From Ardenticatenaceae bacterium (lineage in GTDB: Bacteria > Chloroflexota > Anaerolineae > Promineifilales > Promineifilaceae): a stretch of 64,000 bases of DNA. Position 1 is the stretch's first letter. Each line of letters opens with the position of its first letter. The notes below the pieces were generated by a model that saw only the letters and a list, made by a program, of their open reading frames with translations, was not told the DNA's origin and ran no database searches. A program made the translations under genes and the position numbers. This document shows, piece after piece, positions 40,088 to 49,187 of this stretch. The DNA lies in the NCBI GenBank assembly GCA_020634395.1, contig JACKBU010000010.1:62001-126000 (forward strand), given 5' to 3'.

Positions 40088-40649
40088 CTTTATTCATCTC
40101 TAGCAGGGCCAGGAATTCTTGCCGGGTAGCCGGGTTGCTCTTAAATGAACCCACCATCGCACTGGTTACCAGGCGCGCCTGCTGTTTTTTGACGCCGCGC
40201 ATCATGGCACAAAAGTGTGTGCCTTCGACGATAACGCCCACACCCTGCGGGGCTAAAATCTCGTTCAACGTATCGGCGATTTGCTGCGTCATGCGCTCCT
40301 GCACCTGCAGGCGATGGGCAAATATGTCGACTGTACGCGGGATTTTTGACAGACCGATAATTTTCGCGTCCGGTACGTAGGCCACGTGGGCGCGGCCAAA
40401 AAAGGGCAGCAGATGGTGTTCGCACATGCTGAAAAACTCAATGTCCTTAACCATGATCATTTCGTCGTATACCACTTCGGACACAGCTTCCGCGACGAAC
40501 TCGGCCGGATCTATCTGGTAGCCGTCCAGGATCTCGCCAAACATAGCGGCTACACGGGAGGGGGTACGGCGCAGCCCGCGCCGCTGCGGGTCTTCGCCTA
40601 TGGCGCCTAGAAGGGTATGCACGGCCGTTTCCAGTTCTTCAAAGTTCAT
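40083..40649 (-). CDS. folE: GTP cyclohydrolase I
   Basis: This 188-residue enzyme converts GTP to 7,8-dihydroneopterin triphosphate, the entry to folate (and pterin) synthesis. Zinc ligands are the Cys and His of EFFSMCEHHLLPFFG and the Cys of VEGTHFCAMMRGVKK. GLSKIPRTVDIFAHRLQVQE and RRGLRRTPSRVAAMFGEIL are family signatures. The ATG is preceded by GGAGC at a distance of six. It converges on the CCA-enzyme gene; no other folate gene is adjacent. Confidence 0.97.
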   Translation of the reverse strand: MNFEELETAVHTLLGAIGEDPQRRGLRRTPSRVAAMFGEILDGYQIDPAEFVAEAVSEVVYDEMIMVKDIEFFSMCEHHLLPFFGRAHVAYVPDAKIIGLSKIPRTVDIFAHRLQVQERMTQQIADTLNEILAPQGVGVIVEGTHFCAMMRGVKKQQARLVTSAMVGSFKSNPATRQEFLALLEMNKG

Positions 40650-40824
40650 AGTTTGCTCCGTTTTTCAAATAGCAGTCAGCCATTATATCACCGGGAAACG
40701 GCCGTGCTGCCGGAAGCGTGCGCAAAATTACTGCCACAGCAACCGCGCCTTCCCCTCTTGCTTTGCGCCAGGCCCAAATCATTAAAGTTAGCATGATTGT
40801 CAGTGCGCTAGACGTAAAAAAAGA

Positions 40825-40830
40825 TATAAT
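40825..40830 (+). promoter_or_regulatory. -10 box upstream of gltA
   Basis: TATAAT lies about 100 bases before the start codon. No convincing -35 is found at 16-18 bases. TTGTCA at 40797-40802 is spaced 22 bases, too far. Confidence 0.4.
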
Positions 40831-40929
40831 GGTACATATCTCTTTCCCATTTTTATGTCACTCTACAAGAAGGGTGGTCCAACCATGAACCCATAGCACC
40901 CTTGGGAGCAGTCACTGGAGGCAATGAAT

Positions 40930-42216
40930 ATGACAAAAGATAGTTTAACCATTACCGATAATCGCACCGGCAAATCCTACGAAATACCTGTGACCTACGA
41001 TACCATCAACGCGATGGATTTACGCCAGATCAAGGTAAACCCGGATGATTTTGGCATGATGAGTTATGATCCCGCGTTTAAGAATACCGCTTCCACCAAA
41101 AGCACCATCACCTATATCGATGGCGCAAAAGGTATTCTGCGCTATCGCGGGTATCCCATCGAACAATTGGCCGAAAAATCAAATTATTTGGAAGTAGCTT
41201 ATTTGATTTTGAACGGTGAACTGCCCACCAAAGCGGAATACGATGAGTGGCAGTACGAAATTTTGCATCATACGTTTGTGCACGAAAACATCAAGCGCCT
41301 GATGCAGCACTTCCGTTACGATGCTCATCCCATGGGCATGTTCATTGCCACAGTGGCAGCGATGTCTACCTTCTATCCCGAAGGGCGCAACATTGAGGAT
41401 CCGCACAATCGTCTGATTCAGACCATGCGCCTCATCGCCAAAGTGCCGACGGTAGCAGCCTTTACTTACCGCCATATGCGCGGTCTGCCCTACGTTTACC
41501 CGGACAATGACCTCAGCTACACCGGCAACTTCTTGAACATGTTGGACAAGATGACACAAGTGAAATACGAGCCTAATCCGGTGCTGGAACGGGCGCTGGA
41601 TGTGCTTTTTATTCTGCACGCCGACCACGAACAAAACTGCGGCACGGCGGCCATGCGCGTCATTGGTTCCAGCCATACAGACCCCTACACGGCCATGGCC
41701 GGGGCGGCAGCGGCGCTGTACGGTCCGCTGCACGGCGGCGCGAATGAAGCCGTCTTGCGGATGCTGCTGGAAATCGGCGATGTGAAAAACGTGCCGGAAT
41801 TTATCGACGGGGTGAAAAAGCGTGAACGCCTGCTGATGGGTTTTGGCCATCGTGTTTACAAAAATTATGATCCGCGGGCCAAGATCATCAAGAAGATTTC
41901 CGACGAAGTGTTTGAAGTCACCGGCAAGAATCCCTTGTTGGATATCGCGTTGGAACTGGAGCGGATTGCGCTGGAAGATGATTTCTTTGTGTCGCGGAAT
42001 TTGTACCCGAACGTCGACTTCTATTCCGGTATTATTTACCAGGCGATGCGCTTCCCGATCTCGATGTTCCCGGTATTGTTTGCCATTCCGCGTACGGTGG
42101 GCTGGCTGGCACAGTGGGAAGAAATGCTGCGTGACGACGAACAGAAGATCGCCCGTCCGCGCCAGATTTACCTGGGTGAAGGCGAACGTGATTATGTGCC
42201 GATGGCCAAGCGCTAG
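40930..42216 (+). CDS. gltA: Citrate synthase
   Basis: This 428-residue enzyme condenses acetyl-CoA with oxaloacetate in the TCA cycle. Catalytic blocks are YGPLHGGANEAVLRMLLEIG (His), LLMGFGHRVYKNYDPRAKII (His) and SRNLYPNVDFYSGIIY (Asp). YIDGAKGILRYRGYPIEQLA is the usual N-terminal landmark. Two ATGs, at 40924 and 40930, are possible; GGAGG (40917-40921) is only two bases from the first and eight from the second, so I take 40930. Its terminator is built from two ACGGCCGT copies, while the gene itself contains none. Confidence 0.96.
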   Translation: MTKDSLTITDNRTGKSYEIPVTYDTINAMDLRQIKVNPDDFGMMSYDPAFKNTASTKSTITYIDGAKGILRYRGYPIEQLAEKSNYLEVAYLILNGELPTKAEYDEWQYEILHHTFVHENIKRLMQHFRYDAHPMGMFIATVAAMSTFYPEGRNIEDPHNRLIQTMRLIAKVPTVAAFTYRHMRGLPYVYPDNDLSYTGNFLNMLDKMTQVKYEPNPVLERALDVLFILHADHEQNCGTAAMRVIGSSHTDPYTAMAGAAAALYGPLHGGANEAVLRMLLEIGDVKNVPEFIDGVKKRERLLMGFGHRVYKNYDPRAKIIKKISDEVFEVTGKNPLLDIALELERIALEDDFFVSRNLYPNVDFYSGIIYQAMRFPISMFPVLFAIPRTVGWLAQWEEMLRDDEQKIARPRQIYLGEGERDYVPMAKR

Positions 42217-42240
42217 ATTTTTGAGAATTTGAGGGAAAGT

Positions 42241-42276
42241 AAAACGGCCGTTCCTCTCCAGAACGGCCGTTTTTTT
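42241..42276 (+). terminator. gltA terminator built from two ACGGCCGT palindromes
   Basis: AAAACGGCCGTTC (42241-42253) and GAACGGCCGTTTT (42261-42273) form a perfect 13-bp stem around a 7-base loop, followed by a run of seven T. Confidence 0.92.
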
Positions 42277-42301
42277 ATCTAAAAGTAAAAATTTATGTTT
42301 A

Positions 42302-42679
42302 CTAAACGGACTGACGGCCGTTAAACCCGGTGTGCAAATCGTGATAAAACGAGATTTCCGGCTCCCCATAACGCCAGCAAAGATAAACGTCACGGCCGTC
42401 GCGGTCGCACAAAAAATCTAGCAAACCCACGTTGATGTCTTTTACCACACAGCCCATCGCCTGCAACTGCTGAATCAGCTGCCCAATTTCCACAAAATCC
42501 AGCGCCATTTGGGTCGGAGTTGGTCCGCCGATATCCAGGTGCAAATCCGCCAGCAGCGGTTCGATCTGCTGGTACATCTCGACAGCACGCGCCCGTTTTT
42601 CCAACAACCGCGCCATAATCGGCTCAATCTGCGGCAGCAAAGCATTGGCTTCGTCCACCGTAAAATATTTCGTGCCCAT
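42302..42679 (-). CDS. DUF2203 family protein
   Basis: This 125-residue soluble protein matches DUF2203: KYFTVDEANALLPQIEPIMA at the start, a helical middle, and the signature DRDGRDVYLCWRYGEPEISF with YHDLHTGFNGR at the end. The function is unknown; members are widespread in Chloroflexota and Firmicutes. The ATG at 42679 has GGAGAG six bases upstream; the frame continues upstream into the next gene's terminator and is not coding there. It is transcribed in the same direction as erpA but is separated from it by a terminator. Confidence 0.9.
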   Translation of the reverse strand: MGTKYFTVDEANALLPQIEPIMARLLEKRARAVEMYQQIEPLLADLHLDIGGPTPTQMALDFVEIGQLIQQLQAMGCVVKDINVGLLDFLCDRDGRDVYLCWRYGEPEISFYHDLHTGFNGRQSV

Positions 42680-42710
42680 GGTCGCTCTCCAGACGTCTAT
42701 CTCATAGATA

Positions 42711-42736
42711 ACAAAACGGGGCGACTTTGCGCCCCG
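42711..42736 (-). terminator. Intrinsic terminator of erpA
   Basis: On the minus strand CGGGGCG and CGCCCCG form a 7-bp stem around a 6-base loop, followed by TTTTGT. Confidence 0.75.
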
Positions 42737-42765
42737 CTTAGAAATTTCTGCTGCAAAGAAGTTTA

Positions 42766-43158
42766 TTAACCGCAGCTGCTGCAACCACCAGACGCCGCAC
42801 CGGCGCTGCCGGAAGTTTTGAAGGATGTGCCACAACCGCAGGTAGAAACTGCATTGGGGTTGTCAATTTTGAACCCGCCGCCCATGATGCTGTCTTCGTA
42901 ATCAATCGTGGCATTCGCCAGATACATCATGCTGGTGGGATCCACAAACACCTTAACGCCATCTCTTTCGATGACGTTGTCATACGGGCGCGCTTCTGCT
43001 TCCAGGGCCATGCCATACTGCAAGCCCGAGCAGCCGCCGCCAGCCACAAAAACACGCAACCCGTAATCGGGCACGTTCTTTTCTTCCAACAGTTTGCGGA
43101 CAACGACTAAAGCGGCATCCGTGACATTAATTGTGCTTGTTTGTTCTAATACGTCCAT
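42766..43158 (-). CDS. erpA: A-type iron-sulfur carrier (HesB/IscA/ErpA)
   Basis: This 130-residue protein delivers or assembles Fe-S clusters. The three ligand cysteines are in VAGGGCSGLQYGM and the C-terminal STCGCGTSF. The core LRVFVAGGGCSGLQYGMALE and FKIDNPNA are standard. An added Gly/Ala-rich tail of about 15 residues ends in GGCSSCG, giving one extra CxxC pair, which the classical family lacks. The gene is monocistronic with its own terminator; isc or suf genes are not adjacent. Confidence 0.93.
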   Translation of the reverse strand: MDVLEQTSTINVTDAALVVVRKLLEEKNVPDYGLRVFVAGGGCSGLQYGMALEAEARPYDNVIERDGVKVFVDPTSMMYLANATIDYEDSIMGGGFKIDNPNAVSTCGCGTSFKTSGSAGAASGGCSSCG

Positions 43159-43294
43159 TCTTCACTCATCCTTATAGTATGCGAGTAAGTCTTGAAAATT
43201 TTAGCAAGAAAGCGGACCAGTGTCAATTTTTATCAAACTTTTCTTAATAATTTAGAAACGGCCGTTTCCTGGCCCTATACCCCTTATTTTCAGG

Positions 43295-44191
43295 CTAAAA
43301 ATCGGCCACGATGGGCACGATTTCCCGGCCAAACGTCTCCAATGGCGTGATTTCGTGCACGTTAAACGGCATGTTGAAGATCACCTGATCGATGCCCAAT
43401 TCTGCCAGACTGCGACAGGTCTCCACGATTTCTGCCGCCGTGCGATTGTACTCAGCTTTCTCTACGCCCAGAAAGGCTGAGGTGAGGGCGGTTTTTTCGA
43501 TGTCACTATACGGCCGTCCCACAGCCTCGCAATGCCCTTCCAGCACCTCGAGTTTGTGCTTCAGGACGTCGTTGCCTACGCGGGCAAACAGATTGCAGGC
43601 ATCGGCATACTTGGCCACAAACCGCAAAGTCTTAGTCTCGCCCATGCCACCGATCATGATGGGCGGATGGGGCTGCGAAACAGGCTGCGGCCGGCAAATG
43701 GGTTCAGCCAGTTGGAAGTGTTGGCCATTAAACGGCCGTGTATCGTCTGACCACATCTGATGCGCCAGCAGCAGGGTCTCTTCCAGCCACTCAAAGCGCA
43801 CTTTGGTCGGTGGAAACGGGAATCCCAGGCCGTTGGCCTCCTGTTCAAACCAGGCTGCGCCCACGCCAAAGTAAGCGCGTCCGCCAGATAATACGTCCAG
43901 GTTGGTAACCTGCTTAATCAAAAAACCCGGCTGGCGGTATATAACTCCTGTAACCAGTGTGCCCAACTTCACGCGGCTGGTTTTAGCTGCCAGGTAGGTC
44001 AGGGCACTGTAGCCTTCCAGCATCGGCTCCTCAGGCTGGCCCAGACCAGGCAGTTGGAAAAAGTGATCCATCACCCAGATGCTGTAGAAGCCGGCGTCTT
44101 CGGCGGTTTGGGCAATTTCTGTCAGTTTGGGAGCCAGGGCGGAAGGACCGCCAGGCCAGGTGAATTTGGGAATTTGCAGTCCGATTTTCAT
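43295..44191 (-). CDS. LLM-class F420-dependent oxidoreductase
   Basis: This is a 298-residue luciferase-like TIM-barrel flavin/F420 enzyme. The start MKIGLQIPKFTWPGG, the block AEDAGFYSIWVMDHFFQLPG, GTLVTGVIYRQPGFLIKQVT, LDVLSGGRAYFGVGAAWFEQ and PPIMIGGMGETKTLRFVAKY are typical of the F420-dependent branch (TIGR03560-like). The substrate is not predictable. The ATG at 44191 follows AGGAGTG at nine bases, which decides against a longer frame. F420 biosynthesis genes are not in the window. Confidence 0.9.
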   Translation of the reverse strand: MKIGLQIPKFTWPGGPSALAPKLTEIAQTAEDAGFYSIWVMDHFFQLPGLGQPEEPMLEGYSALTYLAAKTSRVKLGTLVTGVIYRQPGFLIKQVTNLDVLSGGRAYFGVGAAWFEQEANGLGFPFPPTKVRFEWLEETLLLAHQMWSDDTRPFNGQHFQLAEPICRPQPVSQPHPPIMIGGMGETKTLRFVAKYADACNLFARVGNDVLKHKLEVLEGHCEAVGRPYSDIEKTALTSAFLGVEKAEYNRTAAEIVETCRSLAELGIDQVIFNMPFNVHEITPLETFGREIVPIVADF

Positions 44192-44301
44192 GGGGAACAC
44201 TCCTAGAATTAGTTTGCTCAGGCAATGCGGATAGAGGAAGCTTATCATATCCCCATTAGCCCGCAAGCGAAAGGAAAACTAAACTCGCCGAACCTTAAAA
44301 A

Positions 44302-45561
44302 CTAAACGTCAACAGCGCGAGAAACCACGGCCGTCTGGTACAAGGATTCCACTTCGGCTGCATGATCGGCAAACGAGCGGACGGGCGGGATGCCTTGCTT
44401 CAACTTCTGGCGTAGTTCCGGGTCCGCCTGCAAACGGGCCAGCGCTCGCTGCAGTGCTTCCACATCGCCCGGCGGGACGAGCAATCCATCTTCCTCATGG
44501 CGCACTCTGTCGGCCAGCACACCCAGGTCCGAAGCGACAACCGGCACACCCATCGCAAACGCCTCGGAGATGACGAAAACGAAGGATTCATACCACAGGG
44601 AAGGCACCACAACCACATCCACTCGCGCCAGAAGCTCCCAGATGGCTTCCCGGTCCAGCTTGCCGAGGAACGTAACGGCCGTTGTCGCCTGTGCCCGCAG
44701 AACGGCCGTATACGCTGGATCGGCGTCTGGATCGCCCGCCAGCCACAGTCTGGCCGGCGGCGGCAGATGGCTAAACGCCTCCACGAGAACGTGTACCCCT
44801 TTTTGCCAGGAAAACCCGCCAATGTAAGCTATGTCGAAGGCCGTGGCATCGGGAGTTGGCGCTGGAAGCTGGATGGGGAGTTCCAGGCCGTGGGGAATAA
44901 CATGGATTTTCTGCGAGAGATCTCCCAGTTCATCATACAGGCGTGCCACAAAAGCGCTGGGAGCAATGAGAGCCTGCGCCTGGCGTAAAACCCGCTGCAG
45001 TTTGTGGTGACGTGCGCCCAGCAAAGGAACCAGTGCCGGCACGGCGGCAAGGGCGTGGGGGTGTCCGGCGCGCGCCAGCACACACCAGGCGCAGTTCGCC
45101 CACCAGTCTGGCCCCTGGCAGACGGTTTGATCATAGTTGGTTAGCAGTTGGGCGTTGGCGCATAAATACCAATAATCGTGCAGTGTCACGGCGTAGGGAA
45201 TCTCGGCGCGAATGATCTGGTCCACGATGCTGGCCGGCAGCCCCATCAGGTGTTGGATGTGGATCAGGTCCGGCTGCTCCTGGGCGAGAACGGCCGTAAA
45301 GGCTTCCGCCAACTGCGGCTGGCGAAACGTGTGCCAGAAAACCTGCGAACGCGACTGCGGCCCTATGGGAACCCGGTAAACAGCCAGACCCTCTTCCCAA
45401 GACGGCCTGATCGAATCGGGCGCGGCGTAATCGGTCGAGGGAACGAAGATGGCTACACGATGTCCCTGTGCCAACTGGTTCGCCGCCAGGGCTTTCGTGT
45501 ACAGTTCGGTCCCCCCCACATGGGCGGGCAAGTATTGGTGAACCAGGTGTAAGATACGCAA
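44302..45561 (-). CDS. Glycosyltransferase family 4
   Basis: This 419-residue GT-B enzyme is the last gene of the surface-glycan cluster. The N-terminal domain begins RILHLVHQYLPAHVGGTELY. The nucleotide-sugar-binding domain has YIGGFSWQKGVHVLVEAF and the EX7E motif in VVPSLWYESFVFVISEAFAM. An internal CxxC/Cys-rich segment (CANAQLLTNYDQTVCQGPDW, CAWC) resembles that of similar bacterial GTs. The start appears to be TTG at 45561, six bases after the preceding stop; no ribosome site is visible. Donor and acceptor are unknown. Confidence 0.9.
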   Translation of the reverse strand: MRILHLVHQYLPAHVGGTELYTKALAANQLAQGHRVAIFVPSTDYAAPDSIRPSWEEGLAVYRVPIGPQSRSQVFWHTFRQPQLAEAFTAVLAQEQPDLIHIQHLMGLPASIVDQIIRAEIPYAVTLHDYWYLCANAQLLTNYDQTVCQGPDWWANCAWCVLARAGHPHALAAVPALVPLLGARHHKLQRVLRQAQALIAPSAFVARLYDELGDLSQKIHVIPHGLELPIQLPAPTPDATAFDIAYIGGFSWQKGVHVLVEAFSHLPPPARLWLAGDPDADPAYTAVLRAQATTAVTFLGKLDREAIWELLARVDVVVVPSLWYESFVFVISEAFAMGVPVVASDLGVLADRVRHEEDGLLVPPGDVEALQRALARLQADPELRQKLKQGIPPVRSFADHAAEVESLYQTAVVSRAVDV

Positions 45562-45567
45562 AAGAAT

Positions 45568-46836
45568 TTATGGCTGGGGCGGAGCCAGGACCTGCTCATA
45601 GATTTGGAGCACACGCGCGCCCACATGGTCCCAGTTGAAGACTTCCTGCACTTTTTGCCGCCCGCGCTGTCCCATTGTCTGGCCTAATTCGGGTTCTGTC
45701 AACAGGCGGCGCATGGCCGCTGCCAGCGCCTCAACATCTCCATAGGGTACCAGCAGGCCATTTTCGCCGTCGTCTACCACGCCGGGGATGCCGCCGGCCC
45801 GTGCGCCGATCACCGGACGGCCGTGCGCCCAGGCTTCCAAAAAAACAATGCCAAACGAATCGGTGTGCGAAGGCAGCAAAAGCATGGTGCAGGTAGCGAG
45901 CAGGGCGTGTTTTTCCTGCTCGTCAAGAATACCTAACGGCCGTATCCGCTTCTGTTCTGCGGCAGTCAGGCTGGCATAGTCCCGCTCAAACTCCGCCGAC
46001 GATTGGCCGACGAGCACCAGCGTCAGGTCCGTTTCCGCGCCGTTGAGGGCCAGCGTCGCCCGGACGGCGTCTAGCGCACCCTTGTCTCGGCTCACACGTC
46101 CTATGAAGAGGGCAAAGGGGCCTGTTTGCAGCCCATAATGTTCGAGCACGGCCGTTGGCTCCCGCATCTCTGGCAGGGGATCCAAACCGCCGCCGATTAC
46201 GGCCGTGCGGCGCGGCTGTATCTGCCACTCTCGTAATCCATCAATTTCTACCGAGGTGAGGGCCAGCACAGCGTCGGCACTGGCAAGCAGCCGGCGTTGG
46301 TGATCCATCGTGGCGTTGCGAGCCAGCCGGTCGCGGCTGTCTGTACCAAAATGAGCGAAAGGCGTCAGAACAAACGGAATATGGCGGCGGCGAGCCAGGA
46401 ACCAGCCACTCATCAGGGCATTTTCCCAGGAGAGATTAAAGCCATGGACGATTTGCACGTCGTCGGGTAGCGCCGCCAGAGCGGCATCCAGTTGTTGGAT
46501 GGGGGGAATATAGCGGGCCATTTTTTGCAAGACGGCCGTCTGATCACCAGGCAGGGCAGAGAGCACAATCATCAGCTTGCGCCAGAGGAGCAAGCCAGCC
46601 CGCCCGCCAGGCATTGCCGCCAGGGGACAGCGAATGACGGTTATGGGACCGTCTTGTTCTAACTGCCAGGAATGGGGCTCCCTCCCCTGCCAGAAATCTT
46701 TTTCTAATTGGGCGGTACTGGTAACGGCCGTAACCTGGTGCCCACGCTGTGCCAGATTAAAGGCCAACGCCCGCACATAGCGCTCCCCACCACCAGGGAA
46801 AGGAGGATATGCGGGCGTGACAAAAACAACGTGCAT
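45568..46836 (-). CDS. Glycosyltransferase family 4
   Basis: This 422-residue GT-B enzyme has the N-terminal VVFVTPAYPPFPGGGERYVR, a Rossmann domain, and a C-terminal domain with LFIGRVSRDKGALDAVRATL and LLLPSHTDSFGIVFLEAWAH (EX7E). GARAGGIPGVVDDGENGLLV is the usual tail of the donor site. The ATG at 46836 is preceded by no clear ribosome site. It follows the FG-GAP gene by 20 bases and precedes the next GT by six, so the three are probably cotranscribed. Donor sugar is unknown. Confidence 0.92.
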   Translation of the reverse strand: MHVVFVTPAYPPFPGGGERYVRALAFNLAQRGHQVTAVTSTAQLEKDFWQGREPHSWQLEQDGPITVIRCPLAAMPGGRAGLLLWRKLMIVLSALPGDQTAVLQKMARYIPPIQQLDAALAALPDDVQIVHGFNLSWENALMSGWFLARRRHIPFVLTPFAHFGTDSRDRLARNATMDHQRRLLASADAVLALTSVEIDGLREWQIQPRRTAVIGGGLDPLPEMREPTAVLEHYGLQTGPFALFIGRVSRDKGALDAVRATLALNGAETDLTLVLVGQSSAEFERDYASLTAAEQKRIRPLGILDEQEKHALLATCTMLLLPSHTDSFGIVFLEAWAHGRPVIGARAGGIPGVVDDGENGLLVPYGDVEALAAAMRRLLTEPELGQTMGQRGRQKVQEVFNWDHVGARVLQIYEQVLAPPQP

Positions 46837-46856
46837 CTAATCGAGCTAATCGAAGG

Positions 46857-48863
46857 CTATTTAGTAATCATAGGCAAGAAGCTTTTATGGACGTGGTTGG
46901 CCACCACTACCCGGATCGTCACGTTGATAGGACTGCCGGCCACGATCTTATTGCTTACACTGCCTTCAAAATGGATAACATAATCGTGCACGCCTACGCC
47001 AAGGCCACTGGGGTTAATGCTTACCTGCACCGTTTTTTCGTCGCTCACAGTGCCAGACGTAGGCAGCATTGAAACGCCATTCGACGGTGTGGCGTTCGCC
47101 TGCCAATCAAAGGAACCAGGGCCTGTATTGGCCACTCTCAAGTTCACCTTGATTGTGTTTGACGAACCACTGGGCACCATCACAGCAAAAGAACCTGGGG
47201 AAACCATCATACTTGGTTCTTCCTCTGTAGCCGTGCGTGCCGGATTTTTCTTGAACATTGGCCAGTCTGCGCGGTTGGTAGATTGATTCAGGTCCCAGAC
47301 ATACAGGCTGCTGTTACTGGCAACCAATTCCAGTTTACCATCGTTGTCAATGTCACCAACAGCAGGGGTATTGATCAATACGCCATAAGCATAGTAAATA
47401 GGTTTGGTGTTATTGGGGAAGTTGGTGCCGGTAAGCTGCTGTCCGTTGCCATCCACCACGTTGACCACACCGCTTTGATTGAAGAATATCTCCATTTTCC
47501 CATCGCCATCATAGTCGGCCATGACGAGACCCATATGGGTATTGAAGGCTGAACTGGGGTTGCCGGCTTGATCTTTGGGTGTCATGGGGAAACCGGGAAC
47601 GGCCGTGCCGTTGAGATGCCAGGCATACAGCTTGCGATCATCGGCAATCACCACCACTTCAGGTTGATCGTCACCGGCAATATCTCCCAAGGACGGGGAC
47701 ATCACCACGTTGCCGCCTGTAGCCTGCGGCCATCCAGGCAAATTATTACCTTGACTATCCAACCCCAGAACCTTAAAGCCATACTGGGGATGATCTGGGC
47801 TGCGCAAGTTATAAAAATGCCCCATGCCCATAAAAAATTCAAGCTTGCCGTCACCATTCACGTCAATGACGGCCGGGGTAGATCCAACCTCTTCCAAAAC
47901 GTAGCGAGGAAAACCGGACTTAATGGCTCCTGTATGGCTGAAGGCGTAGATAGAACCACCGCAATAACCTGGCGCCCAACCCGCCGGCAGCGCATAAGGA
48001 CAAACCCAGCCCGTTCCATTGCCATAACTGTCATCAAAGTTACCTTCACCGGTACCCAGTACTATATCCAGGTTACCATCGTTGTCCAGATCGGCCAGGG
48101 CCGGAGAACCCCAGGTATTATCGCCCAGTTTGTGATCCAGGCCTGGCCAGGTGGGGAAACGGTGGTGCAGGGCGCTGGCCGGTGGGAATCCGGCAACCAG
48201 GGTGCCGTTATGGTGCCAGGCGTATACGCGTTTGTCAAACCCGGCCGCCACGATCTCCAGATCGCCATCTTTGTCCAAATCGCCCAGCGCCGGGCTGGCG
48301 AAAACGGTATCACGACAACCTGCTGGAGGCGTTTCTTCATCGACAGCCAGTTGAGGCCAACCAGCCTTTACCTGGCCATCGTGCTCGAGCACAATTACGC
48401 CACCTTGCGTGCAAACCGTACCATAGATTGTGCCGGCGCCGACGACAATTTCCGGACGGCCGTCGTTGTCTATATCAGCGATGGCCGGTGAGGAATGGAT
48501 TTCCTGCGTGCCAGCGGCCATGCCGAAGCTAGGAGCGGTGTCTCTATCCCACAAAACATGACCGTTGTGATCGATTGCCAAAACATGGCCCTTGTTGGTA
48601 GCAACAATAATATCCAGAAAGTTATCATCATTGAGATCGGCCAGCACCGGCGAACTGTAGTGGCAGTTGGTATCTCCTGAAGGACATGAATCGCTCGGCA
48701 GTGATACGGGGGACCATTTGGGGGGTGTCACACCGCCGTCTGGGTCGGCAGCGGCGTGATCTACAATTAAGAAGTTTAGGAAAACGGCCGTTCCTATAAC
48801 AAAAAACAAAACAAACAACCAGGAACTTTTCTTACATAGCTCTACTTTCAGTTTTATATTCAT
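46857..48863 (-). CDS. Secreted FG-GAP/VCBS beta-propeller protein
   Basis: This 668-residue protein has a signal peptide (LFVLFFVIGTAVFLNFLIVD, then AAADPDGG). About seven FG-GAP-type repeats follow, each with a Ca-binding loop of the form DxNxDGxxDI: LADLNDDNFLDIIVA, IADIDNDGRPEIVVG, LGDLDKDGDLEIVAA, LADLDNDGNLDIVLG, IDVNGDGKLEFFMG, MADYDGDGKMEIFF, IGDIDNDGKLELVAS-like. The C-terminal 130 residues look like an immunoglobulin-type domain and end in HKSFLPMITK, the same VFLP-like tail seen in other secreted proteins here. It probably binds or presents surface glycans. It sits within the glycan cluster. Confidence 0.85.
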   Translation of the reverse strand: MNIKLKVELCKKSSWLFVLFFVIGTAVFLNFLIVDHAAADPDGGVTPPKWSPVSLPSDSCPSGDTNCHYSSPVLADLNDDNFLDIIVATNKGHVLAIDHNGHVLWDRDTAPSFGMAAGTQEIHSSPAIADIDNDGRPEIVVGAGTIYGTVCTQGGVIVLEHDGQVKAGWPQLAVDEETPPAGCRDTVFASPALGDLDKDGDLEIVAAGFDKRVYAWHHNGTLVAGFPPASALHHRFPTWPGLDHKLGDNTWGSPALADLDNDGNLDIVLGTGEGNFDDSYGNGTGWVCPYALPAGWAPGYCGGSIYAFSHTGAIKSGFPRYVLEEVGSTPAVIDVNGDGKLEFFMGMGHFYNLRSPDHPQYGFKVLGLDSQGNNLPGWPQATGGNVVMSPSLGDIAGDDQPEVVVIADDRKLYAWHLNGTAVPGFPMTPKDQAGNPSSAFNTHMGLVMADYDGDGKMEIFFNQSGVVNVVDGNGQQLTGTNFPNNTKPIYYAYGVLINTPAVGDIDNDGKLELVASNSSLYVWDLNQSTNRADWPMFKKNPARTATEEEPSMMVSPGSFAVMVPSGSSNTIKVNLRVANTGPGSFDWQANATPSNGVSMLPTSGTVSDEKTVQVSINPSGLGVGVHDYVIHFEGSVSNKIVAGSPINVTIRVVVANHVHKSFLPMITK

Positions 48864-49187
48864 AGTCTGGTTTCCATTACAGTTACAACGATAAAACTAC
48901 GCTACAGTGATCCAATATTGTTTGAGCTTAGAAGATACTTCACTAAAGAAAAAAGTCTACAGAATACTTTGGTTTCTGCGCTACTTCTAAAAAACTAACT
49001 TTCTTCTTCTCTGGAAGACCTGGCTTCCAGAGGCAGCTCGGACGATTTTTGCAACGAAGTTGGCGGCAATGGCTACTATCTAAACCTAGTCTATTGCTCT
49101 TGAGCAAGGACAACAATGGGAAAATTGTCGCAGGTCATTTTGGCGGTGATCTGCTTCGTTTGGCGAGGGAGAAACGCGAAAAGGCGT
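48864..49187. other. Intergenic region inside the glycan cluster, 324 bp
   Basis: A relatively A+T-rich stretch between two minus-strand genes, with no ACGGCCGT copy. It holds a perfect 9-bp stem-loop (CTCTGGAAG 49009-49017 with CTTCCAGAG 49024-49032) without a T-run on the minus strand. It probably carries a promoter for the FG-GAP gene, but I find no convincing hexamer pair. Confidence 0.4.

Noticed and set aside
43250..43270. Perfect palindrome GAAACGGCCGTTTC after the LLM gene as a terminator
   Set aside because: A palindrome without a loop and without a T-run is not a terminator; it is one more extended copy of the iterated motif.
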